Assembly (NCBI RefSeq): GCF_028994805.1
Contig: NZ_JAJQQP010000013.1
Location: 1 to 64,000, forward strand
From: Promicromonospora iranensis
GTDB taxonomy: Bacteria > Actinomycetota > Actinomycetes > Actinomycetales > Cellulomonadaceae
DNA: 64,000 bases
Direction of reading: 5' to 3'
Below, piece by piece: positions 34,185-42,731 of the stretch. The position numbers were made by a program, and so were the translations under genes. Below the pieces are notes generated by a model that saw nothing but the letters and a program-made list of their open reading frames with translations, was not told the DNA's origin and searched no databases. Each line of letters begins with the position of its first letter. The stretch's first letter is position 1.

Positions 34185-34478
34185 ATGGCGAACACCGAAT
34201 TTGTGACGCTGCGCCGTTCGATCGAGCAGCTGCGCCAGAGCGTGTCCGGGGTGCGCAGCGCCTTCGGTGACGCGCCGGAGGTGCGTCGGCTCATGAACGA
34301 CCTCGAGCGGCTGGAGATCGACGCGGCAGAGCTCGCGTCGGCGGAGCCCCTGCGGCAGCTGACGACGCCGGGCCGCGTGCCCGAGCACGTCGTCGTGCCC
34401 GACACCCCGCTGGACGAGGCGATGTTCAGCGATGCCGACGACGAAGGGCTCGGCGGCTACCACGGCGACCGGTCGTGA
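34185..34478 (+). CDS. Hypothetical helical protein, 97 aa
   Basis: It starts MANTEFVTLRRSIEQLRQ after AGGAGGTG. A helical N-terminal half (LMNDLERLEIDAAEL) leads to VVPDTPLDEAMFSDADDEG near the end. There is no membrane segment and no recognised family. The stop overlaps the GTG of the succinate dehydrogenase anchor gene by four bases, so it is the first gene of that operon and may be a small accessory factor. Confidence 0.65.
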   Translation: MANTEFVTLRRSIEQLRQSVSGVRSAFGDAPEVRRLMNDLERLEIDAAELASAEPLRQLTTPGRVPEHVVVPDTPLDEAMFSDADDEGLGGYHGDRS

Positions 34479-35314
34479 CGACGACCGCGCGTGACACCGA
34501 CGGGCGCGGCGTCGGCGGGCGCGGCGTCGACAGCCCGGGGCGCGCCGCGATCGAGGCGCGGACCCTGCGGTCGGACCGGTGGTGGCTGCCACCGCTGGCG
34601 ACCACGGTCGGCCTGCTGATCTTCATCGGGTACGCGACGGTGCGGACCTTCCAGCAGAAGTACTTCTTCGCCGACGAGCGCTACCTCACGCCGTTCTACT
34701 CGCCGTGCGTGTCGCTCGGGTGCGCGTCGGAGCCGGGGGCGGCGCACTTCGGGATGTTCCTCCCGGACCACCCGCTGATCCCGTACGCGGCGCTCAGCCT
34801 GCCGTTCCTGCTGCTGTTCCGGCTGACCTGCTACTACTACCGCAAGGCGTACTACCGGTCGTTCGCCCTCGCCCCCGCGGCGTGCGCGGTGCCGGAGCCG
34901 CACGCGACGTACCACGGCGAGACCCGCTTCCCGCTGGTCCTGCAGAACGTCCACCGGTACTTCTTCTATGCCGCGCTGGTCATCGCGGTCATCAACACCT
35001 ACGACGCGATCGTGGCGTTCCGGCATCCGACGGACGGGTTCGTCGTCGGCGTGGGCAACCTGGTGCTGCTCGTGAACGTCGTGCTGCTGTGGTGCTACAC
35101 GGCGTCGTGCCACTCGTGCCGGCACGTGATGGGCGGCCGCCTCACGCACTTCTCGAAGCATCCCGTGCGCTACCGCCTGTGGACCTGGGTGTCCGCGCTC
35201 AACACGCGGCACGCGACGTTCGCGTGGATCACGCTCGGCACGCTGATCCTGACCGACCTCTACGTCGCGCTCGTCGCGAGCGGGACCATCACCGACCTGC
35301 GCCTGGTCGGATAA
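34475..35314 (+). CDS. Succinate dehydrogenase/fumarate reductase membrane anchor
   Basis: The 279-residue protein has about five membrane helices (LPPLATTVGLLIFIGYATV, LSLPFLLLFRLTCYYYR, YFFYAALVIAVINTYDAIV and two later). Histidines in the membrane parts (NVHRYFFY, SCHSCRHVMGG) are candidate heme ligands. It matches the single-subunit anchors of actinobacterial SdhCAB-type complexes that pass electrons to menaquinone. It is encoded directly ahead of the flavoprotein and iron-sulfur genes. Confidence 0.85.
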   Translation: MTTTARDTDGRGVGGRGVDSPGRAAIEARTLRSDRWWLPPLATTVGLLIFIGYATVRTFQQKYFFADERYLTPFYSPCVSLGCASEPGAAHFGMFLPDHPLIPYAALSLPFLLLFRLTCYYYRKAYYRSFALAPAACAVPEPHATYHGETRFPLVLQNVHRYFFYAALVIAVINTYDAIVAFRHPTDGFVVGVGNLVLLVNVVLLWCYTASCHSCRHVMGGRLTHFSKHPVRYRLWTWVSALNTRHATFAWITLGTLILTDLYVALVASGTITDLRLVG

Positions 35315-35332
35315 CTGGACAGGAGCCCAGCC

Positions 35333-37336
35333 TTGACGGAGATCGAACGGCACGACTACGACGTCCTCGTCATCGGCGCCGGGGGCGCCGGGCTGCGGGC
35401 CGCCATCGAGGCGCGCGAACGCGGGCTGAGGACGGCGATCGTCTGCAAGTCGCTGTTCGGCAAGGCGCACACGGTGATGGCCGAGGGCGGGTGTGCCGCG
35501 GCCATGGGCAACGCCAACGAGAACGACTCGTGGCAGGTGCACTTCCGCGACACCATGCGCGGCGGGAAGTTCCTGAACAACTGGCGGATGGCGGAGCTGC
35601 ACGCGCAGGAGGCGCCCGACCGGGTCTGGGAGCTGGAGACGTACGGCGCGCTGTTCGACCGCACGAAGGACGGGCGCATCAGCCAGCGCCACTTCGGCGG
35701 GCACACCTACCCGCGGCTCGCGCACGTCGGCGACCGGACCGGGCTCGAGCTGCTCCGCACCATGCAGCAGCGCATCGTCGCGCTGCAGCAGGACGACTTC
35801 GCCGAGACCGGCGACTACGAGGCCCGCCTGCGGGTGTTCGCCGAGTGCACGGTCACGGAGCTCCTGAAGGACCCGGCCGCGGGCCCTGACGGCGCGGTCG
35901 CCGGGGCGCTCGGCTACTGGCGGGAGTCGGGCCGGCTCGTCGTCTTCTCGGCGCCGGCGGTGGTGCTGGCCACGGGCGGGATCGGCAAGTCGTTCCAGGT
36001 CACGTCGAACTCGTGGGAGTACACGGGGGACGGCCACGCCCTCGCGCTCCGCGCCGGCGCCGACCTGGTGGACATGGAGTTCGTCCAGTTCCACCCGACC
36101 GGCATGGTCTGGCCGCCCAGCGTCAAGGGCATCCTCGTCACCGAGGGCGTGCGGGGCGACGGCGGGGTGCTGAAGAACTCGGACGGCAAGCGCTTCATGT
36201 TCGACTACGTGCCCGACGTGTTCAAGGGGCAGTACGCCCAGACCGAGGACGAGGCGGACCGCTGGTACGAGGACCAGGAGAACAACCGCCGCACGCCCGA
36301 CCTGCTGCCCCGCGACGAGGTGGCCCGCGCGATCAACACGGAGGTCAAGGAAGGGCGCGGCTCCCCGCACGGCGGCGTGTACCTCGACATCGCGAGCCGC
36401 ATGAAGCCTGAGGAGATCAAGCGGCGCCTGCCGTCGATGTACCACCAGTTCAAGGAGCTGGCCGACGTCGACATCACCGCCGAGCCGATGGAGGTCGGCC
36501 CGACGTGCCACTACGTGATGGGCGGCATCCAGGTGGACCCGGACAGCGGGCAGTCCCGGGTGCCGGGGCTGTTCGCGGCCGGGGAGTGCGCGGGCGGGAT
36601 GCACGGCTCGAACCGCCTCGGCGGCAACTCGCTCTCCGACCTGCTGGTGTTCGGCCGGCGTGCGGGGCTCGGCGCGGCGGACTACGTCGTCGGCCTGGAG
36701 CGTCGTCCTGCCGTGCGCGCCGAGGACGTCGACGCGGCCGCCGTGCTGACGCTCGCCCCGTTCGACGCGCCGGAGGACAGGGCGGACGACACGGGCCGGG
36801 CCGAGAACCCGTACACCCTGCACGCCGAGCTGCAGCGGATGATGAACGACCTGGTCGGCATCATCCGCACGGAGTCGGAGGTCGCCGACGCGCAGCGGCG
36901 CCTCGGCGAGCTGCGCGCCCGGGTGCGGCAGGTGTTCGTCGAGGGGCACCGCCAGTACAACCCCGGCTGGCACCTGGCGCTCGACCTGCGCAACATGCTC
37001 ATGGTCAGCGAGGCGGTGGCGGCCTCGGCCCTGCTGCGCACCGAGAGCCGTGGCGGGCACACCCGCGAGGACCACCCCGGGCTCGACCCCGAGTGGCGCC
37101 ACCGGGTGCTGGTGACCCGCTGCGCCCGCGACGGTGCTGACGGTCTGGAGACCGAACAGGTGGTGCCGCGCGTCGTCGTCGAGCCCGCCGAACGGGTGCC
37201 GATGCGCGCGGACCTGCTCGCACTGTTCGACCTCGCCGAGCTCGAGAAGTACTACACGGACGCCGAGCTGGCGGAGCACCCCGGGCGCCCGGCAGATCCT
37301 GGGCGCCCGGCAGATCCAGTGGGAGGCACCGCATGA
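35333..37336 (+). CDS. sdhA: Succinate dehydrogenase/fumarate reductase flavoprotein subunit
   Basis: This 667-residue subunit binds FAD covalently and interconverts succinate and fumarate. VLVIGAGGAGLRAAIEA is the dinucleotide fold, and KAHTVMAEGGCAAAMGN includes the FAD-linking His region. QRHFGGHTYPR and EFVQFHPTG hold active-site residues. GPTCHYVMGGIQVDPD and GMHGSNRLGGNSLSDLLVFGRRAG are C-terminal signatures. TTG 35333 follows AGGAG. Its end overlaps sdhB by ATGA. A duplicated 18-bp unit near the 3' end codes for HPGRPADPGRPADP. Confidence 0.93.
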   Translation: MTEIERHDYDVLVIGAGGAGLRAAIEARERGLRTAIVCKSLFGKAHTVMAEGGCAAAMGNANENDSWQVHFRDTMRGGKFLNNWRMAELHAQEAPDRVWELETYGALFDRTKDGRISQRHFGGHTYPRLAHVGDRTGLELLRTMQQRIVALQQDDFAETGDYEARLRVFAECTVTELLKDPAAGPDGAVAGALGYWRESGRLVVFSAPAVVLATGGIGKSFQVTSNSWEYTGDGHALALRAGADLVDMEFVQFHPTGMVWPPSVKGILVTEGVRGDGGVLKNSDGKRFMFDYVPDVFKGQYAQTEDEADRWYEDQENNRRTPDLLPRDEVARAINTEVKEGRGSPHGGVYLDIASRMKPEEIKRRLPSMYHQFKELADVDITAEPMEVGPTCHYVMGGIQVDPDSGQSRVPGLFAAGECAGGMHGSNRLGGNSLSDLLVFGRRAGLGAADYVVGLERRPAVRAEDVDAAAVLTLAPFDAPEDRADDTGRAENPYTLHAELQRMMNDLVGIIRTESEVADAQRRLGELRARVRQVFVEGHRQYNPGWHLALDLRNMLMVSEAVAASALLRTESRGGHTREDHPGLDPEWRHRVLVTRCARDGADGLETEQVVPRVVVEPAERVPMRADLLALFDLAELEKYYTDAELAEHPGRPADPGRPADPVGGTA

Positions 37337-38085
37337 GCTACACGGGCACGTTCCGGATCTGGCGCGGGGACGCCGACGGCGGCGCGCTCGCCGACTTCCG
37401 GGTGGAGGTCAACGAGGGCGAGGTGGTGCTCGACGTCCTCCACCGGCTGCAGGCCACGCAGACACCCGACCTCGCGGTGCGGTGGAACTGCAAGGCGGGC
37501 AAGTGCGGGTCGTGCTCGGCCGAGATCAACGGGAAGCCGCGCCTGCTGTGCATGACCCGGATGTCGGTGTTCGAGCGCGACGACGTGGTGACCGTGACCC
37601 CCATGCGGACGTTCCCGGTGATCCGGGACCTCGTCACCGACGTGTCGTTCAACTACGCGAAGGCCCGCGAGATCCCGTCGTTCACGCCACCGGCCGACCT
37701 GGCGCCGGGGGAGTACCGGATGGCGCAGGTCGACGTCAACCGGTCGCAGGAGTTCCGCAAGTGCATCGAGTGCTACCTGTGCCAGGACACCTGTCACGTG
37801 GTGCGTGACCACGAGGAGAACAAGGAGTCGTTCGCCGGCCCGCGGTTCCTCATGCGGATCGCCGAGCTGGAGATGCACCCGCTCGACGTCGCGGACCGGG
37901 TGCCCGCCGCACAGGAGGAGCACGGGCTCGGCCGGTGCAACATCACCAAGTGCTGCACCGACGTCTGCCCGGAAGGCATCAAGATCACCGACAACGCGCT
38001 GATCCCGATGAAGGAGCGCGTGGCCGACCAGCGCTACGACCCGCTGGTCTGGCTCGGGCGGACCATCTCGCGGCGGCGCGGCTGA
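37333..38085 (+). CDS. sdhB: Succinate dehydrogenase/fumarate reductase iron-sulfur subunit
   Basis: The 250-residue subunit has the plant-type [2Fe-2S] ligands in WNCKAGKCGSCSAEI and LLCMTRM. CIECYLCQDTCHV and CNITKCCTDVCPEGI supply the [4Fe-4S] and [3Fe-4S] clusters. It conducts electrons from the flavoprotein to the membrane anchor. The ATG overlaps the sdhA stop, so translation is coupled. The complex sits on the inner face of the cytoplasmic membrane. Confidence 0.93.
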   Translation: MSYTGTFRIWRGDADGGALADFRVEVNEGEVVLDVLHRLQATQTPDLAVRWNCKAGKCGSCSAEINGKPRLLCMTRMSVFERDDVVTVTPMRTFPVIRDLVTDVSFNYAKAREIPSFTPPADLAPGEYRMAQVDVNRSQEFRKCIECYLCQDTCHVVRDHEENKESFAGPRFLMRIAELEMHPLDVADRVPAAQEEHGLGRCNITKCCTDVCPEGIKITDNALIPMKERVADQRYDPLVWLGRTISRRRG

Positions 38086-38111
38086 CGGACGTCCTGCTAT
38101 CTTCGGTGCAG

Positions 38112-38258
38112 TCGTCCAGGTCCGCCTTGTCCTGGACCGCAGAGCTGTTCCGCCCGGTGACGGGGGCGGCGGAGGGGGCGCGTGCCCCGCCCTACCGCAG
38201 TCCTGGATGTCCCCCGGCGGGCCACGGGTCGCACCTAGCACGTAGGCGCCGGCGACCC
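38112..38258 (+). promoter_or_regulatory. Structured leader upstream of an MFS gene
   Basis: Two hairpins can be drawn by eye. GTCCAGG pairs with CCTGGAC at about 38112-38133. CGGGCCAC-GGGTCGC (near 38218) pairs with GCGACCC-CGG-GTGGCCCG (to about 38270), with a 3-nt bulge. Together they give a roughly 150-nt folded leader ending shortly before the ATG at 38298. I do not recognise a known riboswitch class. Confidence 0.4.
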
Positions 38259-38297
38259 CGGGTGGCCCGTCCCGCCGTGCGGCGATGAGGACACCTC

Positions 38298-39551
38298 ATG
38301 CCCCGAGCCGCCACCGGCTACGGCCTCCTGCTGCGCACCCCCGGCGCCGCCGCCTTCTGTCTCACCGCTGCCCTCGGCCGCATCGGCATCGCCATGACCG
38401 GCCTCGGCCTCGTCTGGCTGCTGCACGACCGCACCGGCTCCTACGCCACGGCGGGCCTCGCCACCGCCGGGTTCGCCCTGGCCGAGGCCCTCGTCGGGCC
38501 GCACCTGGCCCGGCTGGTCGACCGGTTCGGCCAGACCCGCGTCCTGCCGTTCTACCTCCTCGGGCACGGCGCCGCCGTCGTCGGCCTGCTCGTGTCGACG
38601 ACGCCGGCCGCCGCCGTCGTGGCCGCCACCTGCGCGGGCGCGGCCGTGCCCCAGCTCGGCGCGCTGTCCTCCGCCCGCTGGGCGCACCTGCTCCGCCACG
38701 AACGCGCCGACGAGCTGCCCAGCGCCTTCTCCCTGGAGTCGCTCGCCAACGCCACGGCCTTCCTCGTCGGACCGGTCCTGGTGACCGCGCTCGGCGCGGC
38801 CGGCCACCCGGCCCTGGCCACCGCTATCGCCGCGGCGCTCGTCCTCGGCGGGGGCGCGGCCCTGGCCGCCCAGCGACGCACCGCCCCGCCCCCGACCGAA
38901 CGGCGCGTCGCGGGAGCGCCGCGCGAATCGTCCACCCTGCGGCGGCCGGCCTTCCTCCTCCTGGCGCTGCTCAACCTCGCGATCGGCCTCTACTTCGGCA
39001 CCATGGGCGTGGCGGTCACCGCCTTCGCCGTCGGCCACGGCACCCCCGCCGTCGCGACGCCGATCATCGCCGCCGCCAGCCTCAGCGGGCTGCTCGCCGG
39101 CTGGCTCTACGGGCTGCGCCAGCACAGCACCCCGGCCCGTCGTCAGCTCGTCCTCGCCACCACCTACCTGACGGCGACGGCGGCCCTGCTTCCGCTCGCG
39201 CCCACCGCGGCCTGGCTCGGTGTCGGTGTGGTCCTCACGGAGGCCGCGATACCGCCGGCCCTCGTGCTGCTGGCCGTGCTGACCGAGAAGACGGTCCGGC
39301 CCGCGGCGCTCACCCAGGCCTTCACCTGGAACAACTCCGCCAGCGCGGCCGGGTCGGCGCTCGCGGCGGCACTGGCGGGGCGCGCCGCCGACACGTGGGA
39401 CGCGTCGGCGGCGCTCCTGCTGGCGCCGCGGGCCGGGCTGCTCCTGGTGGCGCTGTCGCCGGCCCTGTCGATGGTGTTTACTTCTCCAGGCGCTTGCGCG
39501 GCCGCCGGGTCAGCAGGGGGTCGTGACCCCGCGGTCGGCCGACGGGCTTGA
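38298..39551 (+). CDS. MFS-family transporter
   Basis: The 417-residue protein has about twelve hydrophobic helices, such as GLATAGFALAEALVG and LLALLNLAIGLYFGTMGVAV. PHLARLVDRFGQTRVLPF is the cytoplasmic motif A equivalent, and TQAFTWNNSASAAGSALAAALAG is a C-half block common in actinobacterial MFS exporters. The substrate is unknown. The last 25 residues (after LSPALSMVF) overlap the 3' end of the convergent PAS-ANTAR gene by 74 nt and look unlike a transporter tail, so the original stop may be lost. Confidence 0.85.
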   Translation: MPRAATGYGLLLRTPGAAAFCLTAALGRIGIAMTGLGLVWLLHDRTGSYATAGLATAGFALAEALVGPHLARLVDRFGQTRVLPFYLLGHGAAVVGLLVSTTPAAAVVAATCAGAAVPQLGALSSARWAHLLRHERADELPSAFSLESLANATAFLVGPVLVTALGAAGHPALATAIAAALVLGGGAALAAQRRTAPPPTERRVAGAPRESSTLRRPAFLLLALLNLAIGLYFGTMGVAVTAFAVGHGTPAVATPIIAAASLSGLLAGWLYGLRQHSTPARRQLVLATTYLTATAALLPLAPTAAWLGVGVVLTEAAIPPALVLLAVLTEKTVRPAALTQAFTWNNSASAAGSALAAALAGRAADTWDASAALLLAPRAGLLLVALSPALSMVFTSPGACAAAGSAGGRDPAVGRRA

Positions 39552-40257
39552 CGCCTTCCAGGGCCTGCGTCAGCGCGTCCGGGGTGACGACGACGCCGTT
39601 CTCCTGGGCACGCAGCGCCGCCATCACCTGGTCGGCCGCCAGCCGCAGGGACACGCCGGCACCCTTGGCCGCAGTGACCAGGAGATCGGTGGCTGCTGCC
39701 TCGTCCACGCCGCGTACTGCGACGATGACGCCCTTGACCTGCTCGATCACGGCCTGGCTGACGAACGCGCGGTTCACCGCGCCGTCCGACTTGCGCTCCA
39801 GCGCCTCCTTCTGGACCGGCGTCACGTCGACGACGTAGCCGACCAGCTGGGGCGACCGGCTCCGGGCGCTCTGCGAACCCTGGCCGGTCACGACCACCGA
39901 GCGGGTCCGGCCGCTGCGGTCCACGATCCGGTGCGCGCAGGCGAAGGGCCTGCCGAGCCGGAGGGCCTCCCCGGCCGCCCGGACCACGCGGCTCCGGTCG
40001 TCGGGGTGCTTGCGTGAGCGGAGCGCCTCGAGACCAGGCTCGACCTCGTCCCGCTTCCATCCGTGCATGGTGTAGACCTCGTCGGACCACCACCAGTCGC
40101 CCGAGGCGAGCTCGACGCTGTAACGGCCCACGAGCAGGTTGGTCCCGAGGCCGAGGGCGCGGGACAGGTCTCCTGCCGAGAACCCGGGTGATGGGGCTTC
40201 GCCGTCGCCTCCGACGCCGTCCGCGAGTGCTGCCTGGGCTTGTGTGAGGGCTGACAT
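39478..40257 (-). CDS. PAS-ANTAR domain RNA-binding antiterminator
   Basis: Residues about 40-130 form a PAS_3-type sensor (GDWWWSDEVYTMHGWKRDEV, then HPDDRSRVVRAAGEAL and AHRIVDRSGRTRSVVV). Residues about 165-220 are an ANTAR domain (QAVIEQVKGVIVAVRG, AGVSLRLAADQVMAAL) that binds paired hexaloop hairpins in mRNA leaders to prevent termination. The C-terminus is basic. Such single-protein sensors adjust expression to small-molecule or redox signals. The hairpin-rich leaders at 38112 and 41791 are conceivable targets, but this is untested. Confidence 0.88.
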   Translation of the reverse strand: MSALTQAQAALADGVGGDGEAPSPGFSAGDLSRALGLGTNLLVGRYSVELASGDWWWSDEVYTMHGWKRDEVEPGLEALRSRKHPDDRSRVVRAAGEALRLGRPFACAHRIVDRSGRTRSVVVTGQGSQSARSRSPQLVGYVVDVTPVQKEALERKSDGAVNRAFVSQAVIEQVKGVIVAVRGVDEAAATDLLVTAAKGAGVSLRLAADQVMAALRAQENGVVVTPDALTQALEGVKPVGRPRGHDPLLTRRPRKRLEK

Positions 40258-40377
40258 GTGAACCTCCCAGATCCGATTCGGACCGGGAGCCGCTTCATGA
40301 CTCCGAGTCTCTGACTATAGATCAGCAGGGACGATTCGGACAGTCGAGAGGTGAGATCGACGTCATTCGGGCTCGCG

Positions 40378-41565
40378 TCATGCCTGCTCAGGGGCCCTGT
40401 CGAGCGGTTCGAGCAGTGCGGTGGAGCCCTGCTCCCAGCGGCTGAGCGCGTACGCGCCGAGGTCGCCCTCGATGGCCAGGCACGCGGCGGCCCCGAGGAG
40501 GACGTCGTCGCGGAGCCCTGGCTCCTGCTCGACGAGCCGGCCCGCGAGGTCGCGCGCGGCGATCTGCTCGTGGACCGAGTCGGCCTCCACGTGCTCGTCG
40601 AAGTACCGCGTGGTGTCGGCGTCGTGCCCGAGACGCCGGAACCCGTTGCCGTACAGGCGGCTGGGGACCGACGACGTGATCTCGTACGCGGCCAGGTGCC
40701 CGACGATCGCACCCCGGAGCCGGCGGTGCACCGCGAACAGCGACATGGTGTTCAGCGAGGCGAGCACCGGCGTCGGCGCGGCGTCGAGGTACCTGCCGTA
40801 GGTGTCGTCGAGGCCGGCGCGGCGCATGGTGGTCGCGAAGAGCTCGGAGTGCAGGGAGCCGGACTGGCCGCCGCCGTACTCGTCGGCCTGGATCTCCACC
40901 AGCGCGGCCTTGGGTGCGCCGTACAGCCGCGGGATCGCCCAGGTGTGGGGGTCGGCCTCCATCAGCTGGTAGATCGAGCGCAGGGCCAGGAACTCACGGG
41001 CCTGCTCGGCGTCGGCGTGCTTGGCGACGTACCGCGCCATGCTGGGGCTGTCGTCGGCCTCGGCCAGCTCGAACAGCCGCCGGGCGATGCCGGCGGCGTC
41101 CGTCGCGTCGCACTCGGTCCGCCCGGCCCGCGCCCGGACGGCAGCCTCGAACGGGCCCTCGAGCGACCGGCGCACGGCCAGGAGCGACGGCTCCCACTCC
41201 CATGCGTCGTCGACTCGGTCCACGCCGCGGTGGTGCAGCTCGTACAGGACGGTGAGAGCGAGCTGCAGGTCCCCGTCGTGCAGGATGCCGCCGTCCACGA
41301 CGCCGTCGCCCAGGGTGTCGGAGTGCAGGGTGTCGGGCAGCAGGGTGTCGGGGTGCAGGGTGTCGGCGACCGCCGCCCGCAGGGGCGCGAGCCGGGCGCG
41401 CGTCTCGTCGCAGTCGTCGGAGGGGGGCCCGGCCGTGAGCGCGGCGAGGAGCGCGGAGCTCACCGCGCCCCGCGGACGGGGGAGCGGAAGCCGGACGGCG
41501 GTGCGCGCGGCACGCCGGCCGGCGTCGTTCGTGGACGTGTGGTCCCGCACTGGGGTCGTGGTCAT
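40378..41565 (-). CDS. Iron-containing redox enzyme (heme-oxygenase-like fold)
   Basis: This 395-residue protein fits the Haem_oxygenas_2/iron-containing redox family. LQLALTVLYELHHRGVDRV, LMEADPHTWAIPRLYGAPKAALVEIQADEYGGG, ELFATTMRRAGLDDTYG and YFDEHVEADSVHEQIAARDLA supply the Glu/His ligands of a non-heme di-iron site. In actinobacteria it is often encoded beside a CDGSH protein, and one occurs at 45183 here. The ATG at 41565 has TGGAGG... at a modest distance. A PDTLx pentapeptide repeat near residue 70 comes from a 15-bp tandem repeat. Confidence 0.85.
   Translation of the reverse strand: MTTTPVRDHTSTNDAGRRAARTAVRLPLPRPRGAVSSALLAALTAGPPSDDCDETRARLAPLRAAVADTLHPDTLLPDTLHSDTLGDGVVDGGILHDGDLQLALTVLYELHHRGVDRVDDAWEWEPSLLAVRRSLEGPFEAAVRARAGRTECDATDAAGIARRLFELAEADDSPSMARYVAKHADAEQAREFLALRSIYQLMEADPHTWAIPRLYGAPKAALVEIQADEYGGGQSGSLHSELFATTMRRAGLDDTYGRYLDAAPTPVLASLNTMSLFAVHRRLRGAIVGHLAAYEITSSVPSRLYGNGFRRLGHDADTTRYFDEHVEADSVHEQIAARDLAGRLVEQEPGLRDDVLLGAAACLAIEGDLGAYALSRWEQGSTALLEPLDRAPEQA
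41311..41370. repeat. 15-bp tandem repeat inside the iron-enzyme gene
   Basis: Four units beginning cagggtgtcgg lie at exact 15-bp steps (41311, 41326, 41341, 41356). On the coding (minus) strand they give four DTL-x-x units (ADTLHPDTLLPDTLHSDTL). Period 15 keeps the frame, so copy-number change would lengthen or shorten a surface linker. Confidence 0.85.
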
Positions 41566-41790
41566 GTGGAGGCTCCTGATCGTGCACCGGCCGCGCCTCT
41601 CCTCGACGCCGCGCCTATCGTGCGCCGGAAGCGGCCGACTCGCGAGGCGTGCAGCGCCGGGACCCGCGTCGGACAGGTGCCGGACGGGTGCCGGACGAGC
41701 GCCGGGATGCATGGCGGTTTGTGCGTCGGGTTGCGAGTGCCACCTGCCGTCTTACGTTGGGGCCGAGGTCAGGAAGAGGCCGCACCGGTG

Positions 41791-41845
41791 GAGCACGAGC
41801 CACCGAGGCTCGTGCTCGCCCCGCCCGGAAGGAATCCGGGCGGGG
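41791..41845 (+). promoter_or_regulatory. Two adjacent perfect 11-bp hairpins in the leader of the stress cassette
   Basis: Hairpin 1 pairs gagcacgagcc (41791-41801) with 41807-41817 around a 5-nt loop (accga). Hairpin 2 pairs ccccgcccgga (41819-41829) with 41835-41845 around a 5-nt loop (aggaa). They have equal stem and loop lengths and are separated by a single base. They lie between the divergent starts at 41565 and 41868, in the 5' leader of the rightward operon. Roles as attenuator, ANTAR target, mRNA stabiliser or tandem terminator are all possible. Confidence 0.8.
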
Positions 41846-41867
41846 AGGACGACGACAGGAGTCCGAC

Positions 41868-42731
41868 ATGAGTGGAACGGACATTCCGTACGGCACGGGG
41901 GCCGGTTCGCGATCCTGGTCACCCGGCCGCGAAGAGAGCAACGCCGGCACGGAGTCGACCGGCGTCAAGGAACGTGCCAGCGCGGCAGCGTCACAGGCCG
42001 GCGAGGCAGGCCGCGAGACGATGCACGAGGCGAAGGAGCGTGCGCGCGACGTCGCCCACGAGGCGACCGACCGCACGCGCGGGCTGGTTGACCGTACGCG
42101 GACCGAGCTGAGCTCCCAGGTGGCTTCGCAGCAGGAGCACCTCGCGGGTGGGCTGCGCGCCCTCGGCGACGAGCTGGGCCAGATGTCCAGCGGCAGCGAC
42201 GACCCGGGCTACGCGACCGACCTGGTGCAGCGCGCCGGGGCGGCCACCGGTCAGGTCGCGCAGTGGTTCGAGGAGCGGGAGCCGAGCGACGTCCTGCACG
42301 AGGTCGAGGACTTCGCCAGGCGCCGGCCGGGCATGTTCATCCTGATGGCGGCGGGCGCCGGCCTGCTCGTCGGGCGGCTCCTGCGCGGTGCGAAGGACGC
42401 CCCCGGTGGCGGGGACGGCAGTGGAGGCGGCGGTCGTGGTGCCGGTGAGGCCCGGCGTGACGTCGACCGGTCCCGACCCACGGCTGGTGCTCCGACGAAC
42501 GCAGGCGGCCTGAGCGGCACGGGCGCAGGCCCGGTCGGATCGGGCGCGCAGGGCGGTGAGCCGGACATCGGGCGGAGCGGTGCGTTCCCGGCCCTCGCGA
42601 ACAGCAACCTGCCGCAGGACCCGCAGGTGCCGTCGTCCGCGGGCGAGACGCCGCCGGCGTTCCCGCCCCCGACGGCCGACGGCGTCCGACCGCAGACCAC
42701 CGGAGGTGAGCGAGATGTCGAGCACCCGTGA
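41868..42731 (+). CDS. Stress-type membrane-associated protein with coiled-coil and Gly-rich tail
   Basis: The 287-residue protein starts MSGTDIPYGTGAG at ATG 41868. An Ala/Glu/Arg-rich helix (TMHEAKERARDVAHEATDRTRG) resembles LEA-like repeats. GGLRALGDELGQMSSG and DLVQRAGAATGQVAQWFEEREP follow. One hydrophobic segment (GMFILMAAGAGLLVGRLLRG, about residue 160) precedes a long Gly/Pro-rich tail. It is the first gene of a cassette with Holin-X and DUF3618 genes, known to travel together in actinobacteria and thought to act in envelope stress. Confidence 0.8.
   Translation: MSGTDIPYGTGAGSRSWSPGREESNAGTESTGVKERASAAASQAGEAGRETMHEAKERARDVAHEATDRTRGLVDRTRTELSSQVASQQEHLAGGLRALGDELGQMSSGSDDPGYATDLVQRAGAATGQVAQWFEEREPSDVLHEVEDFARRRPGMFILMAAGAGLLVGRLLRGAKDAPGGGDGSGGGGRGAGEARRDVDRSRPTAGAPTNAGGLSGTGAGPVGSGAQGGEPDIGRSGAFPALANSNLPQDPQVPSSAGETPPAFPPPTADGVRPQTTGGERDVEHP

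Noticed and set aside
34457-37279. Very long minus-strand open frame (940 codons) across the succinate dehydrogenase genes
   Set aside because: It is antisense to clear sdh genes, rich in Arg/Val/His and without a domain; such frames arise from high GC.
38086-38297. Cobalamin or other known riboswitch before the MFS gene
   Set aside because: None of the conserved boxes of the classes I know is present; kept only as an unassigned structured leader.
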